From assembly GCA_022578605.1 (NCBI GenBank), contig MU394053.1, positions 950,229-1,014,228 on the forward strand: 64,000 nt of DNA, given 5' to 3'. Every line of letters begins with the position of its first letter. Positions within the stretch are counted from its first letter, which is position 1. Below, piece by piece: positions 10,322 to 22,104 of the stretch. The position numbers and the translations under genes were made by a program. Under the pieces are notes generated by a model that did not search any database, was not told the DNA's origin, and was given only the letters and a program-made list of their open reading frames with translations. The DNA comes from Camillea tinctor (taxonomy: Eukaryota > Ascomycota > Sordariomycetes > Xylariales > Xylariaceae).

Positions 10322-13300
10322 GGCCCTCTCCCGTGCGTCCACTTCATAAGCCTCTTCGCAGTGTCAATGAAAACTCGGTCCTGCTTCCCTCGCCAGGGGC
10401 TTTGGAAAGCATGCTCAAGACGACAACCGAGACGGGAGATATTGGGATATTCTCGATCAAGCCAGTACCGCTTTCTCCTCAGCGAAGGGACGCCTTTTCC
10501 GACCTCGGCCGAGTAGGTCCGTCCCCACGCCGTTCTGCAGATGACTTATACCGTCGTGGGGTTACTAAGAAGGTCCCTGGACATCGCGATGCCACTTCTG
10601 AGATCGTCTCCATGTACGGCACTGAAAGCCAGAAATCGGGTACAAGTACTTTGTCACCGGCTTCTACTGAGTATCTTGGCCCGCGTTCTTACTCTATGAC
10701 TACCTGTGGATCGAAGAATCTATCTCACCACAAATCAACTACTACCCTACAAAGCCAGGGTAGCAGTAGTCATCTTCAATGTCCAAGATCGCCTTTCCCA
10801 TACCCGACCCGCCTCAAACGTCCAGGGGTCCGTCCATCTTCCCCGGCTCTGACCGAGAATGGGCGAGTAGACTACAGTCGCATGGTAGAGATTGACAGGG
10901 TTTCTTATGTAAGGCACCACTGCCTCTTCGAAATATCCATTTACCTAAGGTTAGGTACTGACACCATGTATCAGAGGACTATCCACAGTCCCTACAAACC
11001 GGCATACCCTTCAACGCCGAGGAGACCTCCGCCCCTCGGCCTGCGAACGGAAACCAACCACTCGACGCCCTCGCTGCTACACCCAGGTCCCCCGCCTAAC
11101 TATCATGGGCCACCACCGCCGCCTCTATCGATTAGAACGCACTCTGCTGCCTCTATGAATTCCTGGAACACTCCGCATCGCGAGAGATTAGATAGCACCT
11201 CGACACGAACCTCTAGCCTCACCTCCATTGTCAACATGTATCACCGGATGCCACCTGCACTCCGGGCAAGTAGGGAGGGGCTTTCAGTGCCGGTACCACG
11301 CTATTACGACTATACTGAAGACTTCGAGAGCAAGCAACTTAGGTCTCTAACCCCTAATCAACCACTGGCCCCGGTGCCAACCCGTTTATCAGATAGGCAG
11401 CGTCCCTTGGTGCTCCAGGAATCCGATGACCACCTCGTTGCTGTATTTGGAGAAGAAAATTCTTCTTTCCTAGAACACGAGAGCCAAAGTACTGTAGGAA
11501 CTGAAATTATCAATGGTCCACGTAACCTAACCCCTGAGGTTGAAAACGTTATACAAGCATCAGATCTACCATCACTCTGCCAGCGCCCTGAATCTGGCCA
11601 TGCACAAAGGATGAGCATAGAAAATGAGGGATCAGGGGTAAAGAGTAAGAATTCGAGAGGCAGTGATATTGATCTCTTGCCCTCTCAGGTCCGTAGAGAC
11701 TCTATAGACACCTTTAATCCGAGTCTCGACTTAGAATCCAAAGATGCTCCTGCTTACGATTACACCAACTATCGGGCCAATGTGACACCAAAAACCAAGG
11801 CAAATTCTCCGGAACGACGAGTTAAGGTGCTCGGAGGTCGAACTCCTACCATTCGGAGTGAGCAAGCCGTGATATTGAGGGACGATGCTCAGGAAGAGTT
11901 TAGCAAAGCGCAGTCAAACCAAGAGACAGAATTACCAGAATCATCTCAAGATACTGCCCAGCGTCGTTCATATTCGGAGCCCAGCCGAGACCCCATATTT
12001 TCTCCTACACAGTACAGAATAGAGCTTGATGACCGCCGACGATACGGATACACAGATCCTATTAATTCTCAAGTCGGGGAAATTAGTTCTATTCGTAACA
12101 CATCTGAGAAGACTCCAAGACAAGTAGCGATTAAAGGCACGAAGGATGGCGAAGATTCTGCGCCTTCGACGCCACTGAAAAAAGGATTGCAAGAGCAAGA
12201 GGACGATCGAGAACGAAACACCGCATCAATTTCACCCGACCACGCCCTTGTCTCTATAGAAAAGGATCTGTTCCGTCGCCATAAGAGGAATCAGGCTATC
12301 TTGAGGATCAGCACAACGAATCTACCTAGAGAGGACAATGCGGGTTTCCCACATATTACCCCGTCATGCTCTACTACGCCTCTGATCTCGCCAAAACCTA
12401 TTTCACCTGCTCGTCAACTCAGGGTCAAGAATAGTATTCCTCAGCTCATGAAAGCATTACCACCACTTCCCGGAGATCCTGGCTACATACCACCACCACT
12501 CTCTACTCCGAATACCACGGGGGGAGACGATGCATTTTCTGAGCCGCTTTCCCCATTCGACTTTTCTCAGCCATATACATCGAGGTTGTACAACAATCCA
12601 AGCGTTGCCAAGTCGGAAACAAGTTTAAGTCATGATCAAATTCCCAACATGCAGAAGAATTTTCCAAAAGCGAGATTAAAATTGAAGATACCCAATAGCT
12701 CGGACACAGGGAGTTCAACTGACCCCAAGCCATGGAGTGAAGATAATGATAATCCTGTTTCTCTTCAGACCCCAACCACCGAGCCGGAGAGCAACGAAAG
12801 CATTCAAGATTTTGGGGTCCGAACACGTAGTCGATTGAAGCTCAGGTCATCAAAAAGTACTGATACCCAGACCCCTCCTGAGGCTACGGTCCGCCGACAT
12901 CCAGACGCAGCACCTTCTGATGTTATTGCGGACCTTTCAAGGCACCCGCCACGAGATCTTTTCGACGTTTCAACAGGATTAGGTTCAGTGCTTCATCAAG
13001 TAAATAAAGATTTGCCCCAGGTACCCCCAAAAAGTTCACCGGTTACTTCAAATGTTCCCAACGCCGCCTTTCCAAGAAACACAAATGTGCCATCTAGACG
13101 AAGAATATCCACATCGTCTTCAACTCATACAAGTAAAAGATCCCAGACAAAGAGCTCATCGTCTAGTAAAGACTCACGCCTAGGTAAGGCTCGTGGCCTG
13201 AAGAAGCATTTGTCGAATGTACGTGCTTTGCTAGCACGATCTTCAAATTCCTCTGCCTACTTCGCCCAACTTTCAGCTTCTAATTCGAATAATCCTCATC

Positions 13301-13530
13301 GGAAATTTTCAGCCCCTCGAGGGAGCTATCGTGGCATGGCTAGTGCCAATTCTTCTAGCAAGAACTTCGTCTCCACAGATCAACACTCGACAACCGGAAG
13401 CACACGTGCCCCATTCCGTTTCCGCATAAGAACAAAGTTATCAGTTTGGGTTAAAGGGGCTAAATATGCAGTGCGGAAGTGTACACATAAGAAGCGTGGG
13501 ACATGGAACGAAAAGGGGGGGCATGTGTAA
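10225..13530 (+). CDS. Large intrinsically disordered Ser/Pro-rich protein, function unknown
   Basis: The open frame reaches upstream of 10225 but without an ATG; the first in-frame ATG is 10225 (MSGPMEPHRL), a second is at 10240. Read through, it encodes 1101 residues. A 66-base segment at 10909-10974 (donor GTAAGG, TACTGAC branch-like site, end TCAG) has all marks of an intron yet is in frame; removing it gives 1079 residues. Composition is Ser, Pro, Thr, Arg-rich and nearly free of hydrophobic runs, with proline-rich clusters (PPPNYHGPPPPPL) and repeated basic-Ser patches suited to phosphorylation. The C-terminus is different: basic, with FRFRIRTKLSVWVKGAKYAV, probably the conserved part. 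I recognise no catalytic domain. It may be a fungal scaffold or signalling protein; this is a guess. Confidence 0.75.
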   Translation: MSGPMEPHRLPKRSTSHGTLRSSYSSHGRSCLGPSPVRPLHKPLRSVNENSVLLPSPGALESMLKTTTETGDIGIFSIKPVPLSPQRRDAFSDLGRVGPSPRRSADDLYRRGVTKKVPGHRDATSEIVSMYGTESQKSGTSTLSPASTEYLGPRSYSMTTCGSKNLSHHKSTTTLQSQGSSSHLQCPRSPFPYPTRLKRPGVRPSSPALTENGRVDYSRMVEIDRVSYVRHHCLFEISIYLRLGTDTMYQRTIHSPYKPAYPSTPRRPPPLGLRTETNHSTPSLLHPGPPPNYHGPPPPPLSIRTHSAASMNSWNTPHRERLDSTSTRTSSLTSIVNMYHRMPPALRASREGLSVPVPRYYDYTEDFESKQLRSLTPNQPLAPVPTRLSDRQRPLVLQESDDHLVAVFGEENSSFLEHESQSTVGTEIINGPRNLTPEVENVIQASDLPSLCQRPESGHAQRMSIENEGSGVKSKNSRGSDIDLLPSQVRRDSIDTFNPSLDLESKDAPAYDYTNYRANVTPKTKANSPERRVKVLGGRTPTIRSEQAVILRDDAQEEFSKAQSNQETELPESSQDTAQRRSYSEPSRDPIFSPTQYRIELDDRRRYGYTDPINSQVGEISSIRNTSEKTPRQVAIKGTKDGEDSAPSTPLKKGLQEQEDDRERNTASISPDHALVSIEKDLFRRHKRNQAILRISTTNLPREDNAGFPHITPSCSTTPLISPKPISPARQLRVKNSIPQLMKALPPLPGDPGYIPPPLSTPNTTGGDDAFSEPLSPFDFSQPYTSRLYNNPSVAKSETSLSHDQIPNMQKNFPKARLKLKIPNSSDTGSSTDPKPWSEDNDNPVSLQTPTTEPESNESIQDFGVRTRSRLKLRSSKSTDTQTPPEATVRRHPDAAPSDVIADLSRHPPRDLFDVSTGLGSVLHQVNKDLPQVPPKSSPVTSNVPNAAFPRNTNVPSRRRISTSSSTHTSKRSQTKSSSSSKDSRLGKARGLKKHLSNVRALLARSSNSSAYFAQLSASNSNNPHRKFSAPRGSYRGMASANSSSKNFVSTDQHSTTGSTRAPFRFRIRTKLSVWVKGAKYAVRKCTHKKRGTWNEKGGHV

Positions 13531-15334
13531 CATACTTCGAAGCCGATACAAACCCAAGCCAGAGGGAGAGCTCTAGCATTGATTGGATTCCACTATTCAG
13601 ACTTGCGGTCTTGCTAACTCAATTTTGGAAGTTTTTTGGTGCCGGTAGCCTACTCAAGCTGAAGTGGACATACCCTTTGCTTCGCCCTACTTGCTCGCCG
13701 AGTCGATAGTTTGTCAAACTTGGTATAAGCCAGGAATGGCGTAGAAGTCTTACCGAATTAGGGTAACAGAAGATTGGTGATGAGTGCAATGGCAAGTATA
13801 GGCTTAGATCAGTCTTTTAATTTGACACAATCAATACATTCGTCCCATTATCGTATAAGTGATCCCAATCAGAAATTACTCTTAGGCCATAGATAGTCGA
13901 GGCAGGTTCTAGTGAGTGAGGATATTTACAATACTCTATTAACACATGGAACATATATATTCTTATTCTTGTTGTGCCTACGCCATTGATTAGACATGAT
14001 ATAAACCCCTGAGGACTTGATACAAATATTCATGGCCACAGTGTCTCCTAGCTAGCGATTCTGATCGGGGGAGGTCTCATTGCGAGGATCAAGGAGAAAA
14101 TAGAACACTGATAGTATGAAGGTGGACAAGTCCTTATTGAAACTTAGATCATAAATATCCCCTTTGTACATTTTTATTGTACATACGAGATGTTGAATAT
14201 TCCTTTCTTTTGAATACTATCATTTATCTCCCTAGGTCCTTAATATCACCTTCTGCAGAAGTTTCTTGTTCGACTATATTATGTACAAAATTATATATTC
14301 CTTTGTTATTTCGAGCCTCGCACATAGCTAGGATAGATTCATAGGTCAACGCCGAATAGCTTTATGCTTGCCATTACATCACAATCGCTTTGTGAATAGT
14401 CGATCCATTGTCAAGACAACCGTACCTAGGTAAAAGCTTGTGGCTATGAGAGAGACTAGAATCATCAGGGCAACGAGAGGACAAGGGTCATAAGGGTCGC
14501 GAGAAAGACAAAGCTATTGTTAGCATTCACACGACAAAGGCAGTGTTTGAATTATTCCAACCCTAATCCTCAACCCACTCAACTTAGATATATTCTGTCG
14601 TTACCCACTCTACAACAAGCCTCATCGACTGATTTTTTCTCATTAACCTTCTCAAGCTCCACTCTGCACATAGTTTATTTGTTATTGAATAAGATATTCT
14701 CTCATTCACTACATCGTTTCTTCTCAACTGACCTACTTTGCTTCTATTTAACCTTTCCCCTTTCCTTGGTTCAATACCTGTACAGCCACTTCGCTACACC
14801 ATCTGCTCCGTTGCGCATAATTAATCACTCCTATTCTTTCACTTTAAGCCAGAAACGTTGCCAGAAACGTTAAAGAAATCGAACGTTGCTGCTAAGCTCT
14901 AGGAGCGAGAAATATAAATTGGTAGGAGAGCAAGGATTTTATCTCTTCTATCTCTTTTTTTTATTTATTTCTTCTAATATTGACTTTATTGCTTTCTCTA
15001 CTTTCGACATCTCTTCGCCATCTTAAAGACGAGTCAACAGTCGATTATATCTAACGTCTAAATGAAAAGATCCTAGCGTCGTTCTATATTCAACCGATTG
15101 ACGCCTCTCTTACTCATATACTCTACGGGATACTAAGGATATTCGGTTTTCGACTTCATATCGACGAAACCACAATCCGAAGAGAAGTGAATGACTGCTA
15201 GTGTTGCATTCACTTAACCTAGTAAAAGCACCACTTCTTTAATATCACCCCTATTCACGTCAAAGTCAGATAAAATAATCTCCAGACCTACCGTTCGCAG
15301 CCAATAACAGAACGAGAAAGACACAACACTGAGT
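13531..15334. other. Intergenic region with long pyrimidine-rich leader
   Basis: It lies between two rightward genes. From about 14520 to 15010 the + strand is rich in CT and TTCT words, as in leaders of highly expressed fungal genes. An open frame at 14517-14873 (118 codons) is Ser/Leu/Phe-rich with no domain and is probably leader sequence. Confidence 0.45.
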
Positions 15335-16684
15335 ATGAATTTCATGGCATCTCGGGACAGCATAACCATGAAGGAACCGAATCCTCAACGACTAAGCCGA
15401 TTCACCGAGGACCTGGACTCGGAGACGGTCTCACCGCCAACTAACTTCCTAGACCACGAGAATCTATCCAACCACATATTGGTGAACTCGAAAACCTCAT
15501 CACCTACCGGTGGCGCTGCGCGTCCAACCGAGAAGCCATCACATAAACCATCACTGCCACGACGATCCAGGAGGCTGGAGCAGAAGCAGGAACAGGAACA
15601 GGAACTGCTAAAGCAATGTCAACACCGTCCTCCACCACTACAGATCCCATCTCAGGGTAAAGCCTCCAGACATCGGCAGCACGCCACCTCACCACCAGTG
15701 TCAGCCACAACAGCGGCATTCCGAACCTTACCATCACCATCTACACCACCGCCAAAACCTGCTCCTGCTGCCACCAACACTCCTCAGAATCCCAAATCCC
15801 CTTATTTGCGCCTGCGGGATAGCCAAGGCCGGCCCACAGCCTACGCCCTCGACCAACACATTGGGCGGTTTCCAATGACGGACCCGCGGTCCGTCAACAA
15901 CGAATTCTTCTACGAGTGGGTGAAGCGCAGTCGCAAGCCGGCCCGCACCGACCGCTGGGCGGAGTGGCAGCGGCGCGGGTTCGAAGAGTTCAAGGACATA
16001 ACGGACGTGGAGGCGGAGCTGGTGCCGGCGCACACAGTCAACGACAACCAGGAGAGCAGTAAGAATAAGAAGAAGAAGCGGAGGGTATTCAAGCCGAAGG
16101 AGGAGAACATGTGGGTTAGGGTCATGGAGATGCCTGCGGGGGGCTGGAAGGAGATCAACTGGGGGGGCACGTCTTCTTCCCATTCTAATTCCGATTCTCA
16201 TTCTACTCACGTTGTGGCTTCCGCTGCGCTCGCAGAAGCCAATCCCATCACTTCCGAGTGCTTGAACCGCAGCCCCTCGCTCAAGCGCAAGCGCGAGGAC
16301 ACCAGCGTTTCCCCACCATCCTCCCCTGCCTCATCATCACATGTGTCCCCCTCTTGCTCTTCCATCTCGTCGCGGAAGATTCTATCCCAGAAGCTGCGGG
16401 ACTTTCTCTCGCGCCATCATCATCACAAAACTACCGCCACCAAGGACGAGGAGGAACAAGAACAGGAGCAAGACAGCTCCTACCAGACACTGGAACCAAC
16501 AACAACAGCGACGACGATACAGAGACCCTCGCGCAGACCCTGCGTCGTGTCCCCCGAGGAGCTAGAGATGGATGCGGAGGCGCAAGAGGAGGGTCCTGAC
16601 GGGCAGCGCAAGTACGGACCCGGCGACTACGCGGCGATCGTAGCGCTCGCCGGAGGTCAAGGCGCGAAGCCCGATAAGAAATAG
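15335..16684 (+). CDS. Ser/Pro-rich, mostly disordered protein, function unknown
   Basis: An intronless frame of 449 codons. Residues 1-150 and 260-400 are low complexity (Pro, Ser, Gln/Glu repeats such as EQKQEQEQE; His run in exon end). The compact, likely conserved part is about 156-232: YLRLRDSQGRPTAYALDQ, then FFYEWVKRSRKPARTDRW and AEWQRRGFEEFKDIT, rich in Trp, Tyr and charged residues. Lys-rich stretches (KNKKKKRRVFKPK at about 248, LKRKRE at about 311) look like nuclear localisation signals. Near the C-terminus KYGPGDYAAIVALAGG resembles a short folded motif. A nuclear role is inference. Methionines at 15335, 15344 and 15368 are all possible starts; I keep the first. Confidence 0.7.
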   Translation: MNFMASRDSITMKEPNPQRLSRFTEDLDSETVSPPTNFLDHENLSNHILVNSKTSSPTGGAARPTEKPSHKPSLPRRSRRLEQKQEQEQELLKQCQHRPPPLQIPSQGKASRHRQHATSPPVSATTAAFRTLPSPSTPPPKPAPAATNTPQNPKSPYLRLRDSQGRPTAYALDQHIGRFPMTDPRSVNNEFFYEWVKRSRKPARTDRWAEWQRRGFEEFKDITDVEAELVPAHTVNDNQESSKNKKKKRRVFKPKEENMWVRVMEMPAGGWKEINWGGTSSSHSNSDSHSTHVVASAALAEANPITSECLNRSPSLKRKREDTSVSPPSSPASSSHVSPSCSSISSRKILSQKLRDFLSRHHHHKTTATKDEEEQEQEQDSSYQTLEPTTTATTIQRPSRRPCVVSPEELEMDAEAQEEGPDGQRKYGPGDYAAIVALAGGQGAKPDKK

Positions 16685-17176
16685 GAGAATCCGGTGGCGC
16701 GACAGTCAATGGAATAGTATGCGCACTAAGATAGAAGGGGGGGGGGGGGGGGGGGTGGGATATCATCCATATCTAGCATGTGATTGGATTCTGTTGTCAT
16801 TTACGAGCCTGGGAAATGAAAGAAAAAAGCCTAGTCTAGCCCATTGGTTTCTTCTTTTTTTTTTCTTCATCTGTTTATGTACGTGTTTAGGAGCAGATGA
16901 TAGATAAAGACACGGTTATGAATGTCGCGAATGAATATATCAACGTGTAAACAATATATTGGGTATATAATATATGTGTGTTAGAATTTCGTGTGTACCT
17001 CCGAACCCTTCCCCCCTATACCTCATGTCTCACATCTCGCATCTCACATGTCCCGTGCTCTCACATAACAACTAGTAAAACAATCCTCTGCAACAAAAAT
17101 TATTCCTTAAACTTCTCCCCCTTTAATACGTAGCCAAAGAAATAAATAAAAAAGATCATCCGTACACGCACTGACT
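16685..17176. other. Convergent intergenic region with a G19 run
   Basis: The 3' ends of the disordered protein and the sugar transporter meet here. A run of 19 G lies at 16737-16755, just after the stop of the left gene. TCTCACATCTCGCATCTCACATG at about 17027-17049 is a short imperfect repeat. Confidence 0.5.
16737..16755. repeat. G19 homopolymer
   Basis: Nineteen G on the + strand, 53 bases after the stop of the gene at 15335-16684, so in its probable 3' UTR. Confidence 0.85.
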
Positions 17177-19194
17177 CTAGACCGACTCCTTGGCCTCGGC
17201 AGCAACCTCGCCTTTCTCGCCGCCGTCGTGGTGGTGGGCCTCGGCGCGGACGTCCTCGCCACGCTCCTTGCGCTCGAGCACGTTCTGGATCTCGGCGTCG
17301 AGGCGGGAGCCGCCCTTCTTAGTCTTCCAGGCGGGCGGGGCGCCTTTGGCGAACAGGGTCTCGATCTCCTCGATGGTCTTGCCCATGGTCTCGGGGTAGG
17401 TGAAGAAGGCCTGGATGGCGGCGCCGATGCAGAGCACGCCGAAGATGATGAACACCTTGTACTTGATCTGTTTTGTGGGTTAGTAACGCTACTCAAGCGA
17501 AAAGTTGGAGAGAGAGAGAAATCTCACGTTTAGGAAGCCCGGCGGGGTGAACAGTCCCAGGGCGAAGTTGAACAGCCAGTTGGCAACGGCGGCGAGAGAC
17601 ATGCCGGTCGCGCGCGTGCCCAGAGACCAGACCTCGGCGGCGTAGATCCAGGCGACAGGGGCCAGGGTCAGGGCGTACACGATGATGAGCAGGTAGCTGA
17701 AGGCGATGACGCCGTGGGCGGGCGAGCCAGTGACCTTGATGACGACGTTGGCATTGCCACCGACACCCTCTGGCACGGATTCGGAGTAGGTTCCCAGAAG
17801 ACCGCCGACGACAAAGTGGCAAACCGCCATGCCGATGGCGCCCCAGATGAGGAGCGTCCGGCGGCCGGTGCGGTCGATGAAGAAGAACATGACGGTGGTG
17901 AAGCTTGAATGGATAAGTTAGTCCAAATATTCTAATTTCTTGTCTTTTCTCATCTTGTAAGAAAGGGGCGAGAAAACTCACATGATGAAAAGCGCATATT
18001 GGATACCGGAAGAAATCAGGTTAATATCGCCTTCCAAGTCAGCCATAAGGAAGACATAGCCAATATAGTAAACAATAACGTTGGCACCGCTCATTTGCTA
18101 TAGAATACTCATTAGTACGATATGTGTCAAGGTTGTGCGCCACAGAGAGAGGGATAACTCACTTGCCAAGCCTGGACGCTCATGCCAGCCAGAGTCCGCT
18201 TCCACATGCCGTTGATGAAGAACTTCCTCCAACCCTGGACCGCCTCACGCTCTGCCACCAGAACAGTGTAGATCTCCTCCCATTCGGCAATGACCAGAGG
18301 GTCGTCCTTGTTACCGCCAGCTTGGATATCGGCGAGGGTCTGAATGGCTTCTTCGTCACGGCCGACCTTGGCGAGCCATCTAGGAGACCGGGGCAGGAAG
18401 GGAAGACCGATCATCAAGAGGACACAAGGGATGAACTGCGTACCCCAGGCGGTACGGAAGGAGGCTGAACCGGGGATCTTGCTGCAGCCGTAGCCGATGA
18501 AGTACATGATCAGGATACCCCATTCGATGGCGAGCTGCTGGATAATGATAATACGACCTCGGGAATCCTAGCAGCCAGCGGCGTTAGCTACCTATTTTTT
18601 TTTCTTTTTTCAGAACGATGGATTTTTGGCGGATCTTTACTTACACGCTGTGCGATCTCGGCAAGGTAGACCGGGACTTGGGAGGAAGTAATACCAACGC
18701 AGACACCGTTCAACACTCGACCTGCAATCAGGGAACCAATGCCATTGGTGGAAACCTGAACAGCGGTACCGACAAGCCACCAGACACAGCCGAACATGAT
18801 ACTACGGTAACTCGTTAACACCCTAGCTTCGGAGCGGCCATGTTCGCCTCGTTCTCATTTTCATACCTGTCGCGGCGGCCCCATTTGTCGGAAATCGGGC
18901 CAGCCATCAAACTACCAATAACAGAGCCAGCGGCGAGAGCGGATCCTATGGCGCCCTGTGTCACACCGGAGGGGTTGTTGAAGTACTGGATGTACTGATC
19001 GGTGATGACAATGGCCGACATGGACGAGATGTCGAAACCGAAGAGCATGCCTCCGACAGTGGCTACAATAGCCATGAAGTAGGTGTTGGCTATTATTGCG
19101 AACACACACGCGCGCGTAAGTTAGACTATGTCACATTGCTAATAATAAAAATAAAGAAAAAAGAATACTTACTGATCTTCGGAAGCCTCGCCAT
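17177..19194 (-). CDS. Major facilitator sugar (hexose) transporter, HGT1-like
   Basis: Seven exons: 19194-19173, 19089-18867, 18801-18645, 18567-18163, 18097-17982, 17903-17528, 17467-17177, giving 529 residues in one frame. Twelve membrane segments are expected. Sugar-porter signatures seen: GGMLFGFDISSMSA in the first segment, DKWGRRDS after segment 2, GRVLNGVCVG, PRSPRWLAKVGR before the central loop, DRTGRR after segment 8, and PETMGKTIEEIE after segment 12. The order and spacing fit fungal high-affinity glucose transporters of the Kluyveromyces HGT1 type; the C-terminus ends in a His/Glu/Ala-rich tail. It imports hexoses across the plasma membrane, probably with protons. In the central motif PESPRWL the Glu is Arg here. 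Substrate cannot be fixed from sequence alone. Confidence 0.92.
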
Positions 19195-22104
19195 CGTGAC
19201 AAAGTGTATTCGGCCACCCCAAAGGTGAGCCTCTTCTCACTTACACGGGTGTAGAGGTTCTGAAGGAGGGGGGGGTATAAGAAGAAAGGAAGAACAAAAA
19301 ACCAAGTCAATCCCTAATGGCTTGATCTTAGAAAAGAAAAAAAAAGAAGAAAAAATAAATAAATAAATCAAAAGTGATCAAGACAGGAAAGAAAAAAAGG
19401 CGGGATGAAACCCTTCATATAATGGGGGGCGCGGGTTGCATGCGCGATGGGGTGATGAGACCCCAATTCTCCGGGGCTCTTCTATCGTATATCCTAACCC
19501 ACATACACTACATAACCTACCTACATCATTACTCGTGATAAACCTCCTAGGGTCAGTCCGGGGGGTGAGATGGGGGAGAGAGGTAGGGGGGGAGGGAAGA
19601 AATAGCGAACAAGGCTCGGGTCATATTCTATACGAGTAACCAACTAAGCAGCTTTCATTAACTAACTCAACGACCCCAGACAGAGAGAGGTAAAAAAAAC
19701 CACCTCAAAGTGCTCTTTTCGTGCCTCTGACCAGGGGAAGCCAAAAAAGACAAGCTTTTCTATAGGTGCGGAAACCTGACCCTGCTATGTTGTAGTAGTG
19801 CAGTAGTATACTGTGACTAGGGGAGGAAGAGAACCACAACCTCGTTTTGAGACATACATACATACGTACATACATGTGTGTGCTAGACTATGTAGGGTAA
19901 GATAGACAACCCGAAACAAAAAAAAATACATACAGAGGGAAAAGCAAGTTGTATATGCGTGGCTAGGTTTACCCAGAACTTTTTTTTTTGTCCAAAGCAA
20001 CGGTGAACCGAAAGATCGGCTCTCCCATGGTCTGTGTTCGTGTCTATCTTTGTCTTTCACGATTTGGGGAGGGGCCAGAGAGAGGAAGGATGAGGGGCGA
20101 GCTTTTTTCCCTTCTTCTTCTACTCCAAGGAATATAGGTACTAACTAAGTCATTGTCTTTTTTTTCGAAAAGGTCAAAATGCACCAATCACAGTCCTTCT
20201 CCTCCCTAGTAAAACGCGGGCCTCCGCGAAATAAGAAAGAAATAAAAAAAAACCGATTTTACGGGGTATTTTCTCGCTAGGCAAAATCCGAAAGTGCGGA
20301 GAGATAGAAATCCTATTGTTTATCCTGGGGGTTCCTGGGCTTATACTCTGATCTAAGTTAGTAGACTATACTAGGTTGCCTATTGTATGTAAGTAGCTCT
20401 ACCCTCAGGGGTCGGTCCGATAATTCTAGCTCCCCATTGGCGCGCATAATACTTTCCTTCCCTCCCTCGAGCAGAAGCGATGGCTAGTGTAAGCCATAGC
20501 TCCGATGCACCATGTCGTATTTGGGCTTCGCACGATGTACCGCTTTTGAGGAAGTTCTGGTTGAGACATACGTATTATTTTCTTCTTCTTTTTTTTTTCC
20601 CCCACTGCGAGAACAAAATTGGCGACCCGAGAAATCCTGAAGCAGGAAGAAAGAAGGGAAAAAAAAGATCAGTCAAAATTAGAGGGTTTTATTTTGGGGT
20701 TGTTGTTCCATTGTATGGGTGTAAGTGGTAATGGGTTTTGTTACCTTACATAAGCTCCACGTGGGGTTGGCGGGTAGGTACATGGACAATGTTAAGTACC
20801 TACATAGGTGTTACATACTGTTATTTAAGAGTTTAGCTCGAGTATGTAGACTAAGCTAACCCTGCCTTATACTCACTCTTACTATGTATTCATGTGTGAA
20901 TTTGACGCATGTGATAATGCTATTAAATGCGCGCCTATAACGGCCTAGATTTTCTGGGATAGATATTTAGGATTAGGATGGACAAAAAAGAAGAAATGAG
21001 GTGTATATTCAGTACCAACAAGTCAATATATATATATATATATATACATACAACTATCTAGTATTAGACTTACCGATATGGCAAGTTTCTACCCGTCTAT
21101 TGGTTCGTTTGTACACGTCCATCCTCTTTCCATGTTACTACTCCGATTGGTGTGTATCACAATAGATTGCGCACACGTAGGGTCAGAGCCGAGACCATCC
21201 TATCCAATCCATACAACCACCATATAAGCTTGATTAACCCCAGGGCTCGGACTAAGCAATGTGTAGAGGGGGGGGGGGTCGGATTGGGGTTTCTTTCTTG
21301 TTGTTGAAAGGATCGAAAGGAATCCCCAAATTTCTCCGCGTTTTTTTGGTTTCCCCGCATTTTTGGCTCATTTGTGCTACTATGGGCGCGTGCCCTGTGC
21401 TCTTACCCCCCTCCCCCCACCCTAGCAATAATAACACCGCCTCTATTAATACGAAAGCTACAACATACTACTATTATCGGTAATGAGAGGTTGAAAAAGA
21501 CGGCGGTGTAGGCCCAAAATAGACAACCCAAACAGCTAAGGAAGAGGGAAAACAAGGAAACGTTTAATTATATTTACCTTTTCATCGTATGAGCAAGCTG
21601 CCACTTCATCACCTCACCAGATCGTAGCCACATACTGGTTTAGAGTTAGGTATGTATGTACCTAGGTAGCTAATTGGAGAAATGCAGTAACGCTACACTA
21701 CTCCATAGGCATGGGATGTAGATCCTACGAAAGGTAGGCTAGGGTACTACATACTACTGTGCCCCAGCTGCTGCGGAGGACTTTAGGGTGCTGGTTGGTT
21801 ACATGCGCATATGCATACAGGAGTCTCGAAGCAACCTCGTGGTTTTTTATATAAAAGGGCAAGATTGAAGTAGTATCATATTGCCTGTATTATTAGTATA
21901 GGCCCTACCTATATACATAACACAACTTCATGATAATCCGTAACTGTTGGCACTTGATACATATTTAAACTGAGATTCCCATTGCACAAGATTACACGAT
22001 ACAGTTAGATATTGGCCGCCCACTTCTCAAAGCAACCAGGACATTACTTCTAGGTGATAAATACAGCATGTAAACATTTCGTTCACAAGCTTCCCTTCTC
22101 ATCG
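19195..22104. other. Intergenic region, promoter of the sugar transporter; no gene seen
   Basis: Both flanking genes run leftward. It contains a 5' leader rich in poly-A tracts, TACATACATACGTACATAC at about 19856-19874, an (AT)n run at 21026-21046 and scattered homopolymers. Open frames such as 20480-20731 and 21157-21483 are low complexity. Confidence 0.5.

Noticed and set aside
14517..14873. 118-codon open frame
   Set aside because: Pyrimidine-rich leader composition, no domain, lies directly upstream of another gene on the same strand.
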